Positions 23,545 through 35,706 of a stretch of DNA of 50,871 nucleotides are shown piece after piece (within the stretch, counting starts at the first letter, position 1; each line of letters opens with the position of its first letter). Both the position numbers and the translations under genes were made by a program. The stretch covers positions 1 through 50,871 of the forward strand of contig MU130375.1 of assembly GCA_015039465.1 (NCBI GenBank), given 5' to 3'. Below the pieces are notes generated by a model. That model did no database searches and was not told the origin of the DNA. It worked only from the letters and a program-made list of their open reading frames with translations. This DNA is from Phlegmacium glaucopus. Its lineage: Eukaryota; Basidiomycota; Agaricomycetes; Agaricales; Cortinariaceae.

Positions 23545-26500
23545 AGCGTTGCAATCCCCAATCTGGATTACATGACTCACCATGTTTCCGTCTGGTGTAG
23601 TTACTGTGGATCGTGAGACGTGTTCCGGAACGATCCTGATCTGTTCATAGGCGCTCTTCAGGTCCAACGCTGATCTATAACGTTTCGCCGCGGTTCTTCT
23701 CAACATTCCCTCCATGTCTGGCAAAGGGGATGTCAACTTGCGTGTGTTTTTGTTGCGTTCACGAAGGTCCACCACCGTTCATAGTTCAGGTGGGTTCATT
23801 CGGGGTTTAGGGATTAGCAACATAGGTACTGTGTTTCCAGCTGAAGTAACTTGCCATCGTCCTGATTTAATATAGGCATTTCTTTTTTCCGCCCACTGTG
23901 CACGAAAAACTTCGGGACATCTAGACGGACGCCACGGATACGTCCTTGATTCATCAATGAGAGGAATTGTATGATTGATAACTCGGAATGGCGGCAGGTC
24001 TGTTTCGTGAACCTCTCTGCACAAAGGTTCAGCATACTGACGCAGTTCTTCTCGAACTTTTTCTTCATCCTGCTCTTCAGGTGTCAGAGCATGTATCATC
24101 AATCTTGTTTTGGGACCGGCTTGCAATGGCTGGGACTCATTGCTGCCAATAACGACTCGTGCTGGATTGAATCCGAGGCAAACTTGGTGTTGGTGCATCC
24201 AAGGAGTCCCAAGGATTAGATCATAGTTGTTGATATTAATAATATCGAAGGTTTGTTGCTCGTTTATACCTTGGTATTGGAACTGAACACTGGTTACAGC
24301 GTTAACTTTAGATCGTGATCCCTGTACGGCTAACTGGAGTGGCAGTGGAACGTCTAACTTTTCTTTCTTCACAGATAGCTGATCAGCAAGTGTGGAGGAC
24401 ATAAAGTCTCCAAGCGAACCGGAATCCAGCAACGCCCATGCTGGATGGCCATCTATGGTCACCTTTACCACTATAGGTTTTGGAAGTATACGATGTTTAC
24501 CTTTAACTTGCGCTGCGTTCCGCTGCAGAGAAGGGTATTTGTTTCTATCAACTTGAATTCCTCCAAGTTTGAAATTGATCATCGATTCTTCGTCTAGATC
24601 GTTTGTTCCTTCACTAATTGACGGAAGTAAGAACGGCCATTGTGGTTCGGTGGCGCTTTCTGTAGCCGGAGCTGCAACTCCTATTTCAGCTAATTGTCGA
24701 CAATACCATTCATGTAAGTTGAATTCAGGAGTTTCTAGAGAAATCCGGAGTAGTTCGAAGGTGCAGCCTCGGTATTTGTCAGTAACAATAAACTGATTCA
24801 TATCTGGTAGTCTATAGCTGACCGAGAAACGAGTCTCAGTACTCTGTGAACAATCGGGTTCGTTTGGATAGGGTGCTCCTAGGTGAAGTATCGCTTCAGC
24901 ATGTCTTTCCAGGGTATCTCCCATTTTTGTATCTGCCCAATCTCGATAGCTGAGCCAATGATGACTATGGCTGCAGGGGTTGGGATAGCCGTTGTGAGTT
25001 GCACATCGCTCGGCGAACCAACGTCCTATGGAGAACGTATCCCACCGCAATCTAGCAATGTGGATATGGGCTTCGAAACCCTGCACCCTGTCTGATATAA
25101 TATACATGTCGAAGTCATCTCGTTTAATGATAAATCGCGGTTCACCCATTGTAAAGGTGGTATCTACAGGAGTATCATCTCCTGGATAGGGTTGGCAACG
25201 TGTGAGTATGCTGACTATTCTTTTCGCAAAAATATCACCAACGACTCCCAGGTGATTTTCGGGCAAGTCTTCGACATCCCAGTTGTCCTGGATTTCATCG
25301 GTATCCTCCCAGTCTGTTGAGTAATCGCTTACTTGATCATCCAGGAGTGTAGCAGCATTGCAATATAATGGAAGGTGTGTCTGCGAACAATCACATTTCC
25401 GTTTAGACAATTCTAAACAGAATAAGTATCGTCTATACCAGCCGACTAAATCAAATGTCGGATTCTCCAACCAGAACTTGGAAATTCGAGGATAAATTTC
25501 CAGGTCTATGTTGTTGATCACATACTCAGAACTTCCGAAATCAGCTTGGTGTACGTAGAAGCAATCCTCAGGATCTATTTCAGGGTTGGTGCTGGGATAC
25601 GATAGGTTGATACCATCTGTCAATAGTTTGGTGGCAACCACATCTTGTTACGGCGACTATAAGCTTGCACTCGCGTTCGGTGCTGGGCCGATAGACCAAG
25701 TAACTAGGGACTTAGTACAACTGCAATCGTGTTCAACGGCTGTAAATGCCTTGGCCTAAGATGCTGCAACTGCCTCTACTTCTACCATTGGAATGGCCTC
25801 TTGTGACTTAGTACGCTATTCTTGTAAGGATAAATATAGGTACTGAGGAGAGATAGAGACTGAGATAGAGAGGGATATTTCTTGAGCGTTAGGTCGGGAG
25901 AGGGAGAGGAATAGTAAAGGAAAGATATTACCGGGAGCGTAGACGACGAGTGTAATGGTGACGGGTATACTTGAAGTTATGACGGTGGCGATACACTCTT
26001 CTATAGCTGGTTAAAGTGCTAATACAGCTTCTTTAGTGCGGGCTATTACCTTAGGGGTAGAAAGCTGGACCAGTTGAAGGAGGAAATGAGGCATAGCGTC
26101 CGCCAGTGGATAAGAAAGTTTGGCTTGTGTAAGCAAAGCATCAGGTGGCTATAAAGAAACTGGCTCTTAGATATACCGAACGTCTTGCCTACTGTAGGTA
26201 GCTGTTTCTGGAGCGGCTACCTGTCTGGCTTCGTGTTAGGTTCTTAGCTCCTTGGTTATATAAGTTGCGGTAGCTTGAGGGGCCTTAGTGTCGAGTTGTT
26301 AAGCGGAGAGAAGAAACCCAATAGATGTTGGGGGCAATGCCTTCAGTAGTTCGGCTGTGAGCCTGTACCTTCCTATAGTTGTGCCGACGGGTTCGTGAGT
26401 TCTACCGTGTTTAGGCATGGGAGAGGCTTGTATTCTAGTTTTAGTCGGTTGCTGAACTGGTTGTTGTTCTTCTTGTTGTTTCTTTTCTGAATCGGCTTAT

Positions 26501-26881
26501 AAAGCTCTTATTGTTTTAGCTCCTGCTAGAAATTCGATTGCTGCCCGATTACAATACTTATAGGCCATATACGTATAGAAGTCAGTAGGGGAAAAAGAAA
26601 GGGAAGTATGTGATGGTAAGGTGATAGAGAAGACAGGGGGACATGGGACTGGGGAAACGGGAACTGGGGGAAACATGATATGTATCGATAGCGAAGGCAA
26701 GGGGTATGGAGACTGAGCATGGCTGAGGATTAGGGTCGTGCCTGGTAGGGAATAGAGACTGAGCTGAGGAATCATATATTCTCGGTATGGGTGTCGGTAC
26801 TAGGAATCAAATCTGGAAACATGGTGATGCCAAGATTAGATAGGACGAACGAGTCTTAGGCGGCAGGAGTCAGATTCTGAA
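23545..26881 (-). pseudogene. Ty3/gypsy gag-protease-reverse transcriptase remnant
   Basis: A single frame runs leftward from the gap edge. The part at 23779-25641 is open for 620 codons and holds a retropepsin-like protease (LLDSGSLGDFMSS, then LILGTPWMHQ) followed by the start of the reverse transcriptase. After one TGA at 23779-23781 the same frame continues with VDLRERN and motif A (DLKSAYEQI), and homology stops near GDCN at 23548-23559. The rest of pol is replaced by minisatellite DNA. Upstream, 25642-26881 stays in the same frame but carries about a dozen stops, all TAA or TAG. Its gag-like text is Pro/Gln-rich with no zinc knuckle seen. It pairs with the integrase fragment at 18984-20280 as parts of one element. 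Confidence 0.85.
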
Positions 26882-27877
26882 NNNNNNNNNNNNNNNNNNN
26901 NNNNNNNNNNNNNNNNNNNNNNNNNNNNNNNNNNNNNNNNNNNNNNNNNNNNNNNNNNNNNNNNNNNNNNNNNNNNNNNNNNNNNNNNNNNNNNNNNNNN
27001 NNNNNNNNNNNNNNNNNNNNNNNNNNNNNNNNNNNNNNNNNNNNNNNNNNNNNNNNNNNNNNNNNNNNNNNNNNNNNNNNNNNNNNNNNNNNNNNNNNNN
27101 NNNNNNNNNNNNNNNNNNNNNNNNNNNNNNNNNNNNNNNNNNNNNNNNNNNNNNNNNNNNNNNNNNNNNNNNNNNNNNNNNNNNNNNNNNNNNNNNNNNN
27201 NNNNNNNNNNNNNNNNNNNNNNNNNNNNNNNNNNNNNNNNNNNNNNNNNNNNNNNNNNNNNNNNNNNNNNNNNNNNNNNNNNNNNNNNNNNNNNNNNNNN
27301 NNNNNNNNNNNNNNNNNNNNNNNNNNNNNNNNNNNNNNNNNNNNNNNNNNNNNNNNNNNNNNNNNNNNNNNNNNNNNNNNNNNNNNNNNNNNNNNNNNNN
27401 NNNNNNNNNNNNNNNNNNNNNNNNNNNNNNNNNNNNNNNNNNNNNNNNNNNNNNNNNNNNNNNNNNNNNNNNNNNNNNNNNNNNNNNNNNNNNNNNNNNN
27501 NNNNNNNNNNNNNNNNNNNNNNNNNNNNNNNNNNNNNNNNNNNNNNNNNNNNNNNNNNNNNNNNNNNNNNNNNNNNNNNNNNNNNNNNNNNNNNNNNNNN
27601 NNNNNNNNNNNNNNNNNNNNNNNNNNNNNNNNNNNNNNNNNNNNNNNNNNNNNNNNNNNNNNNNNNNNNNNNNNNNNNNNNNNNNNNNNNNNNNNNNNNN
27701 NNNNNNNNNNNNNNNNNNNNNNNNNNNNNNNNNNNNNNNNNNNNNNNNNNNNNNNNNNNNNNNNNNNNNNNNNNNNNNNNNNNNNNNNNNNNNNNNNNNN
27801 NNNNNNNNNNNNNNNNNNNNNNNNNNNNNNNNNNNNNNNNNNNNNNNNNNNNNNNNNNNNNNNNNNNNNNNNNNNNN
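26882..27877. other. Assembly gap (about 996 N)
   Basis: Unresolved bases. Any open frame across it is an artefact. It likely hides the 5' part of the gypsy element or other repeats. Confidence 1.
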
Positions 27878-28580
27878 AAATAATAGGGCCGACGTCAACT
27901 AAATATAAGAATCGAATCGATGGTTGCCTGGTACATATATTCCTGAGGATTCAAAATCCATCAGGGGTCACTTAAGCTTTATGAAATTGGGGCAGAAAAC
28001 TTAGGGAGACACACAGCTTTGAGTTGAAGACAATAGAATGGTAGTGTCGTCAGTGTAAAAGCGGTGTAGAAAAAACTGCTGGATTTCGAATAAATGTGCT
28101 TAGAAAAGAGAAAAGAAGAGCGACAGATCAGCTGATCCTCGGAAGCCTAACTAGTGGGTTCGGATGGTCGTTGATGTGTCGGATGTGTTATTTTATTATT
28201 TTTGTTTCAATGCATAAAAGGGCTTTAAAATAAATGACTATACAGAAGGTTGTCTTGGATATTGGACGCCCGAGCGGTACCTCAACCCTATCGATGGGTC
28301 AGGTCACACGAATCGGTTCTCTATGGGGTCAGAGCAAATAGGCAAGGTCGCTCAGCTCGGTGTCAAGGAGCGTGACTTCCACCGTACTTACAGTAGTGTT
28401 GGCTAAGGTGCCGCCGCAACGCATGAATGTCGCTGCAACACCGTAGCTCTGGGGGAAGGGGACGCTTCCTCTATCCTCAGGAAGGCAGACCGTCAGGGCA
28501 ACTCCCACGATAAGCTCGTTCACCTGGGCTGGCAAATTATTTGCTCTGTAAATAATGACTTTATTTATTACTTCGACTTC
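27878..28580. other. Unassigned stretch between gap and LTR fragment
   Basis: No gene recognised. A minus-strand frame at 28329-28535 gives 68 residues of plausible protein text but no known motif. A TATAAAA-like word lies near 28214. Confidence 0.35.
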
Positions 28581-28677
28581 AGGGGGTAAGGAACGTGTTG
28601 GGTAAAAGTTGGGGGATAACTAAGGACTGTGGGTAAAGAAAGTAACTAAGTGGGTATGAAAAGTGCCGGTCGTTACA
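28581..28677 (-). repeat. Gypsy LTR fragment (first ~97 nt only)
   Basis: Reads TGTAACGACCGGCAC on the minus strand from 28677 and matches 18841-18936 almost throughout, then diverges abruptly. Position and orientation fit the 5' LTR of the same element, but most of the LTR is missing or replaced. Confidence 0.8.
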
Positions 28678-28851
28678 TCTGCTTGGGTTCTAACTTCTGG
28701 ATGAGTTACATAATACAGACCCAAAATCGATCTCCAAAAGGGTTATTTTAAGGCCTCGCCCTGCCTCGGGTCCCGGACTCATAAGTTCCCGGTACCCTCG
28801 GCTTGTTTTCGCCTGGAGTGTATAAGTCAGTCTCCCTAGTGTAAGTATCTT
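28678..28851. other. Short spacer, nothing recognised
   Basis: No features supported beyond bordering the LTR fragment and the duplicated unit. Confidence 0.4.
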
Positions 28852-30530
28852 ATCAAGAAGCTGCGCTAGTAGTCCGACCAGCTACGGTAGCACTTAGTCC
28901 TCCGAGTACGCAAACAAAATGCCAACTACTACTAGTACTAATAGGGTAATTAAGGTCTGGATCGGGTTTAAACGTTAAACAGTCAAACACTCGAAAAGTA
29001 AATTGATCCATACTATGACGCCAGAGCTTACCACTGCCAGACCGGACCATCAGGACTCTTAATGGAGATCACTCAATTGCTGCTATGAGTCAATGAGGAC
29101 TCGGAATATACGGTATCGTCTCGGATCCGAGACACTCAATTCCTTCAGCTAGCAAAAGATGCGCTGTAAAGCATGGATAATTGATATGTAGAAAGGGTTG
29201 AATTGACGAAGCTCAGACTCACAAATTGGTAAACCTCGATCGAAAATGACTCGGGAGACAACACCGCATTCAAACAATATAAGGCGTTCAACGTAACTCC
29301 TATCTAACCATAAACTCATCAGTCATCAAGAAGCAGCGCTAGTCCCAGCTACCGTCTGGGCGTTTAGTCCTCCGCAGAACAGTGTGCCAGCTTGTGTGAA
29401 GTGCCAGTGATCAAAAAAGGTCTGGACTCTGGACCGACTCGGAGTTTGAATGATAATCAAACACTCGGAAAAGTTCCGATATCAATACTATGCTGACTGC
29501 TTGTTGAATGCCATGACAATATATAAATATCACGGTATCCTCTCAATTCCTTAGCAACTGAGCTGCTGTAAAGCATGATGATCGTCGATCGTTGATAAGA
29601 TACTAATAGATCTAATGTCACGTGTTTTGACCTGAACTTAGAATGGTACAACTTCTGGGCAACGTTTACAGCTATTTGCGAAATGGTAGACGTTTTGGAA
29701 ATTTTTTCATCTGCGCCTTTGCTTACGGTAAACAACCAGATATAGTATAGCGCAAACAAACCGTGCCTCAATCTGCCTCAATCCTCATTGCTCCACTTTC
29801 CCCCACCTTGCTTGAAAATCACTATGTCATCGCAATATATTGATTGTTGACCCTGTTGGTGACAAGGAGCCTATACTAGATGTAAATAGCGCAGCCACTC
29901 CACTGCTTTCCACTCATGCGCATCAATTCTACCTAATTATGGGTATTTATACAAACAAAGGCGCACATGAGAAATTCTCCAAAACGTCTACCATTTCGCA
30001 AATAGCTGTAAAGAAAATGTGATTTTACGCCAGAACTGCGCAGATCAATGTTTTTTAAAGTGTTTGTGTTGGGGCGGCGCCTTTGCGAATTTTATTCATA
30101 CAAGACGACGACACATGCACGTGACATTCGGAAAACATTCAGAAAGGTTTACGTGACATTCGGAATGGTTTCCGTGAACTTGAAGATGTTGGGCTCGCTC
30201 GACACAAACTTCACAAAAAATCGATTTGCGCAACGAGAATTAATTCGAAAAAATTCAAAATACTTTGGTGCAAACGCATTTTTAAAAAAAAAGGTGTTTA
30301 GAAGTTGTGCCATAACTGCCATTCTCAAGTTTGTGCGCTCAAAGCCAAAACATATATTTGGAGTTCCTCTATCCTTATGTAGGAAGGACGAAAATTGACG
30401 ATGCTCAAAGAGATTGGTATCTTAAACCCTGATGAAACCATGTCGCGCCGGAGACAACACCGCACTCACACAACGTAATAAGGCATTCAACTGTTATTAA
30501 GTTATTCCTATCCAACTGTTGCAAGGCCAA
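28852..30530. repeat. Diverged tandem duplication (A-B, A'-B') split by an inverted-repeat element
   Basis: Block A (28852-29185) recurs as A' (29327-29610): both have TCAAGAAGC-GCGCTAGT, TTTAGTCCTCCG or a close variant, AGGTCTGGA, CAAACACTCG and GCTGTAAAGCATG in order. Block B (29207-29325, with GGAGACAACACCGCA) recurs as B' (30396-30525). A' and B' are pushed apart by about 780 bp containing nested inverted repeats. No coding capacity was seen. I infer a roughly 480-bp duplicated unit later hit by a small transposon. Confidence 0.7.
29634..30332. mobile_element. Non-autonomous inverted-repeat element (MITE-like)
   Basis: The inner arms 29665-29721 and 29956-30012 are about 57-bp reverse complements (CGAAATGGTAGACGTTTTGG against CCAAAACGTCTACCATTTCG). 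A second outer pair, 29634-29657 and 30300-30332, shares AACTT-AGAATGG and ACAACTTCT. There is no transposase. Distances between inner and outer arms differ on the two sides, so either the right side gained about 280 bp or two elements are nested. Target-site duplications were not resolved. Confidence 0.7.
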
Positions 30531-30825
30531 GATCGGTCAAGACTGATCATCCTGATGCTGTTCAATTGCAGGCCCAGTGGTAACCATACAGCCCTTTTAT
30601 GATCACTCGATTTATTTAAGTACCAAATTGTTTTTGGAATGAGAGCTGTGGTGAACCTTCTGCCGTATTTAATAACGCCGACCATTGTTCTGATAATAAC
30701 CAGTAGCCACCCTGATAGGAATCAATCATTCATATATCACAAGTACTTGAAGATTCCTCGCTCGAGGATTCAAGGTGTTCCTATGATCACGTCATTCAGC
30801 CTCAGCCCTCTGAAATACACTTGTT
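30531..30825. other. Spacer downstream of GH92, nothing recognised
   Basis: No features supported; it should contain the 3' region of the GH92 gene. Confidence 0.4.
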
Positions 30826-33800
30826 TCAAAGTTCATCATGACTCAACGAGTCAACATCGACCCTATTTCGTGCACTCACGTTCGATGCATCAGGACCCAA
30901 TGTGACGAGTCCGAGGGTTTTCAAAACATTTTCATCATTCCCCCATGCCTCGACCTTGTCGCTCATCTCAAATACCACTTCAGCACCATTAGCGATCTGT
31001 TCATGTTTGATAATGGGTTGGGTGATGCTGATCCCATTTATTGTCAAGGACTTGATATATGGTTTTGATCGAGCGCCAATGGCTGTGATTGTTAACTTTT
31101 TAGGGATTGAAGACGAGGATGACGAATCTAAGTTGATGCTGATCCTCTCAAAGAATGGTCTGTAGGAAGGAAAAGGTATAAATATATCAGAGCAAGTTAA
31201 AAAAAGGATGAGATTAATTCGTACGATCCAACGACATATTCTCCTGATACAGGGTTGACAGGATAAAATCCCATAGCGCTAAATATAAACCAAGCGCTCA
31301 TTTGACCGCAATCTTCATTCTGCAATACAATTTTAATTTAGCACTTCTTCCTTGGCGACGAAAGGATAGAAACACAGACCCCGGATAACCCCGTTGGTGT
31401 ATTGTTATAATTCTGTCTTGCTATCTCTCTAACCTTTTCTTGAGATTTATAAGCCGCTCCAGCGAGGGAATACAGGTAGGGAATATGATGTGATGGCTGT
31501 GCAACAATGGATGAGATTGAATCTGTGCTGCTTCAGATCAACAGAATTGGAAAATCTGTTCTCACCTCATTAGTATGATCGTTATGTCCGCCATTGAAAT
31601 GATCATCCAAGCTTTGGATAAACTTGACGTTTCCACCACGGTATTGGATTAACCTAGGTACATTATGCACCACGTCAAATGAATAAGCCCATTTATCACC
31701 TTATTTGACAGGGAGAAAAGGATACCAATAATCAATGGTCAATGATTCAATTAGTTCAATAATAAATATCACGCTTACCTTCCGTCCATCCGTTATCCGG
31801 CCCAGCCCAACTCCCATTCGCATTCCTTGCTTCCATGAATCCAGTAGCATTGTTATAGATCGAAAAAGGTGTACGCATGGCCCTTTCATGTAAGAAATCG
31901 GTGATATTTCGAGGTTTTCCAAGATGTAGGGCTAGAATGTAAGCAGCGTAGTCATCGTCTGTGTTTTGTTATTATCATTTGCGTCTCAATTAGTCCGAGT
32001 CGGAGGTGAAGAGAAGTAGGAAAGGGAGACTTACAAGCGTAATCGAGCGTTCTTGAAGCGCTTTCCGAATGGATATCGTCGGCTACCCATCCTTTTCCCG
32101 CGACATCATATACAGAAGAAAGCCCCGCGCGAACTTCGTAGTCCACATTCTTCAGTAATCGGCAAGAAAGTCTCGTCAGATTCCACCCAGGTGAACAGCA
32201 AAACAGAACTATACCTCTTCACGGTCTGCGTACCTTTTTGAAACAAATTTAGCAATTATGAATATGAATAATAAAAGAGCCGCTTCGGCTGAATTGACTT
32301 ACGCAACAGTCCAATCATTGACGGGAGACGTTGTGACATCTTTCCATACAGCTTCCCAGGCTAAGTCTCGGTCAAACCCAGTGATATTCTTTAAAACGGC
32401 TTCAGCGATAAGGGAATCTGCATGAGTCCCCACCTAAGGAATGTTAATGAACTGATTTTATTGCGGCAGAAAACGATATGCGTACCATGATACTAGTTTC
32501 GACGATGTTCTTCCACATTGGTAGCCAGCCACCCTATTATCCGAGTCACCAAAAGAAGTGGGGGGAAGGAAGAAACATCAGAATTCATTATTATGTGATC
32601 CCTGACGGGGGGTGGAATGACTTACCTCTTTGTAATCTGCTAATATACTTTGTATCATCCCTGGGATCCGCTCTGGTACTAAAAGAATTTGCCAAGCCCA
32701 TTCAGCACGGAATGTGTCCTAGAGTGTTAGGGATGGGGTTCAATGAATGAAAATTTAAACAGCGTAAACTCGAAGGAAGTAGATATTCACCCAAATCGAG
32801 TATCCAGTGTAGGATTCACCACCTTTTTCAAGTTGATGAACAACGTTGTCGTAACCTGAATAATAACGGTTTTGTTCGTGTTGCTCATATGGATACTGGG
32901 TTCGGTATAAGACATCATCAAATACGGGATTGAAACAAAATGGTTGATATGCACCTGAAGAGTGTGTACCACAGCAGTCCAGAAAGACTGTAAATCCACA
33001 ATCTCTAAGGGATCGGTGCCATTTGCGTCCACCCAAGGTTCAAGTTCGATGCGGTTCAAAATATCCGTCCAGGACTTGCGTACGCGGTAAGCTGTGTTTT
33101 CGAATGTACCAGATATGAAGTGAGGTTGTTCCACTGTAGGAGCTGTGAATTGAGTGTTGGAAGGAGATACAGATGATGTTGGAGTCGGTATTTCAACATC
33201 GATATTACTCCGTGCTTGGTCTTCCGAGATAAAAGAGGTGCCTACTCGAAGTGTGATAATGGTTTGATCGCGTGTGCCAGGTTTGGAGGTCAGGGTTGGG
33301 AATTTGGCGAAAGCGCTGAGAAGCGGGCCTTCGGTAGTGGTATTTTGTGGGGATGGGAATGAAGTAGTTCCGTTCTGAATAATTCCATATGATGCCTCCG
33401 GGGTGTCTTGGTCGAAACGAGCACAAAAGTATCCTTTGAAGTGCTCTGCGAATGGGGCTATGGATATAGGCGTAATTATACTGTCTTGACGTTCGGAGGT
33501 GGAGCCGCACACTTCTAGAGGTGAAGTTATTGAAACGGTGCCCACTGGGAAGGACACATTTGTAGCAGTCGAAGTCAGTATTGAGGGACGGGCAATTTCG
33601 AACAGGATATATGGAGAGAGAGTCGAGTTGAACGTAAACCGCAAATGAGCTACCCGTGAAGCTACAAGAGGGGAAAAAAAGTCAAGATTGAAAGTTACCG
33701 TAAACAAAAACCTTTACTTACTAGCAGTTTGCTCAATCATTATTGAGCCACCATGCCCATCATCCAATAGGACGTTGTAGTAACCCACGCTCACAAGCTC

Positions 33801-34244
33801 GATCTTCTGCCCATCATCTCCACGTAGCACATCCAAGCCTCTCTTCTCAAAATCTACGACAACGTCCTCACCTACACCCGCGCTTACACTTATAGGAGCA
33901 CTTTCTCCCATCCAAATGGCCGGTTGGTGGGTTCCAACAACACCCATAACCTTGTTAAGAGTCCAGTTGAAGGGGGTCGCAGATACATAGTTGACTTGTG
34001 TTTGAGCAACCCAACGTGTCATGGCAAAGGGGGGTGCAGTGCTAGGTATCATCCCTCCTGAGCCATTGGGAGTATCACCTCCATTTCCGATGAGCAAATT
34101 GACGAAGTCGAGACCTGTGCTCTGTGGAATGGAGAATTGGGGAGGAGGGTTGGTTAGTGTGGCCCCAACTATCGCTGAATAGAACCATGTGGCTATAGGA
34201 ATGAATTTGAAGGTGTAGCTAGCGATACAGACTCGAAGCCCCAT
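30826..34244 (-). CDS. Secreted GH92 alpha-1,2-mannosidase
   Basis: Thirteen exons close into 2601 nt (866 aa): 33722-34244, 32955-33661, 32791-32895, 32626-32718, 32486-32533, 32303-32433, 32215-32233, 32035-32149, 31779-31958, 31566-31699, 31380-31496, 31225-31319, 30826-31159. A hydrophobic N-terminus (to about residue 29) looks like a signal peptide. GH92 marks in order: LIGNGGDTPNGSGGMIPS near the start, YPYEQHE, SYTGYSIWDTFRAEW, GGWLPMW, SE-ASRTLDYAYDDYA, HTNEPSHHIPYLY with Glu685 as likely catalytic acid, and NEDCGQMSAW with GFYPV. GH92 enzymes remove alpha-mannose with Ca2+ in an inverting reaction, so this probably trims secreted N-glycans or cell-wall mannan. No frameshift or stop was found. 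Exon 7 is only 19 nt. Confidence 0.94.
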
Positions 34245-34979
34245 TTTATAGTGGAGGGTAAAGTCTTTATGTGAATAACATGTCCTACAAGTTCCCGTTG
34301 AATTTGAGCCTGGTAAATTGGGTGGGTTATGCGGTTACCATTGGTTGTACTGATTTGTTATCTGCCCGGCAAAGTCCGAAAATAGCATGGTTGACCAACA
34401 TTTCAACCATTGTGGACTCAAAAATGAGAATTAAGTGAACTCTCAGCATATATCCATGAAAATTTATTGTTTATAATAATTTTATCTCTTAAAATCTGCA
34501 AAAGGTGCCTTTGTTGAGGCTGCAAAAATCAAGATGTTATCTGCCTGAGACTGTGTTATCTACCACAGCCAATCAGAGGCCTCCATTATCTGCCAACTGG
34601 AACATTTTTCTCCCATTACTTCAGTTTAAATCATTACACTCCCAAATTTTAAATTTACAACCAAATTGAATTTTACTATCCCTCATAAATATTAGGGTAC
34701 ATAACAAGTTCACATGGATTCATGTTTGTCCCTTTGTTCACTCTCTCTCCTAGGTATGTTTCAAATGTTTCAGTCTCTCCTCATCATTCCTCATTGCTCA
34801 GTCTTTGCTAGTTTCTATTCTAGCACCAGAGGCTTAATTTTTTTGTCAACTCTTATTCTACATTGTGCACAAATTTTAATAGCATTCTGGAAGAGAGAAA
34901 TTGTTCTGAATGTAAATTTCTTGCATACACAACCATATGTTATCTGCCATACCTACAGATTTATACATTGAAACTCTGT
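34245..34979. other. AT-rich region with repeated TTATCTGCC words
   Basis: No gene. The nonamer TTATCTGCC occurs exactly at 34358, 34537, 34586 and 34940. This also holds the GH92 promoter side, but no specific promoter element can be assigned. Confidence 0.45.
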
Positions 34980-35510
34980 CAAGTTACCAAATACTTGCAG
35001 GTGTGGGCCATTGCTCGACATGGCATATGTTACATTCTGTTATATGTGACTCTGGTCCAGCTCCGTCGGAGTTGTCTCCAGTACTCCGTACTCTGTTCCA
35101 GTACTTTCCCTTGTTTCCAGATCTACTCTTCCTAGTACCTACATCCAACTCTGAGACTTCTCTGTATCATTCCAGCTCTTCTGACGTTACTCCAAACCCA
35201 TTACCACATCTTTGCCATAACAACTATTTCTTTGTCATCACTTTCCCAAAATCAGTCAGCACACCTGCTATGGATTATTCACCCAAGAATGCAGGACCTT
35301 CCAGGAGCAGAATGCAGCACTTTATATTTATCTTTTATATTTCAGTTGCTATTCCTTATTATTATTTAAGTACTCGAAACTTGTATGTTTTCCTCAGTTT
35401 GAATATCAACTTAGTTTCCTCCTCTTGTTCTTTCTCTGAGTCCCTGCAACTTCCGGTTCCACTCTGTTCCATTCCTACTCTGAAATTAGGACACAAAGGT
35501 TTAGGGTAGC
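34980..35510 (+). repeat. AT-rich dispersed repeat, copy 2
   Basis: Plus-strand partner of the minus-strand copy at 480-1064, with conserved blocks in the same order and roughly three-quarters identity by eye. Its open frame of 190 codons is Ser/Leu/Tyr-rich and is a by-product of composition. Confidence 0.7.
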
Positions 35511-35706
35511 ACTGCATATATGCTGAGGCTGAAGTCCTTATCCATTCTGTTGTTCCATTACTTTAACTCCATCCAATACTCCAGAATAGAGTCCTTGAAC
35601 TTAACAGCATATACAAGTCCTTTGGAGTCAATTTTTTTCTAGTGTGTTCCTTCCTTCATTCTCACCTCCTCTTTTGTAGCTCTCAGTACATCTTATGTGC
35701 AATCCC
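35511..35706. other. AT-rich spacer
   Basis: Nothing recognised between the dispersed repeat and the decayed helicase gene. Confidence 0.4.

Noticed and set aside
26870..27898. Long minus-strand open frame across the N block
   Set aside because: It exists only because unresolved bases cannot contain stops; it is not a gene.
34937..35509. 190-codon plus-strand frame
   Set aside because: Low-complexity Ser/Leu text in an AT-rich repeat; the sister copy at 480-1064 is broken by stops and indels, so no protein is conserved.
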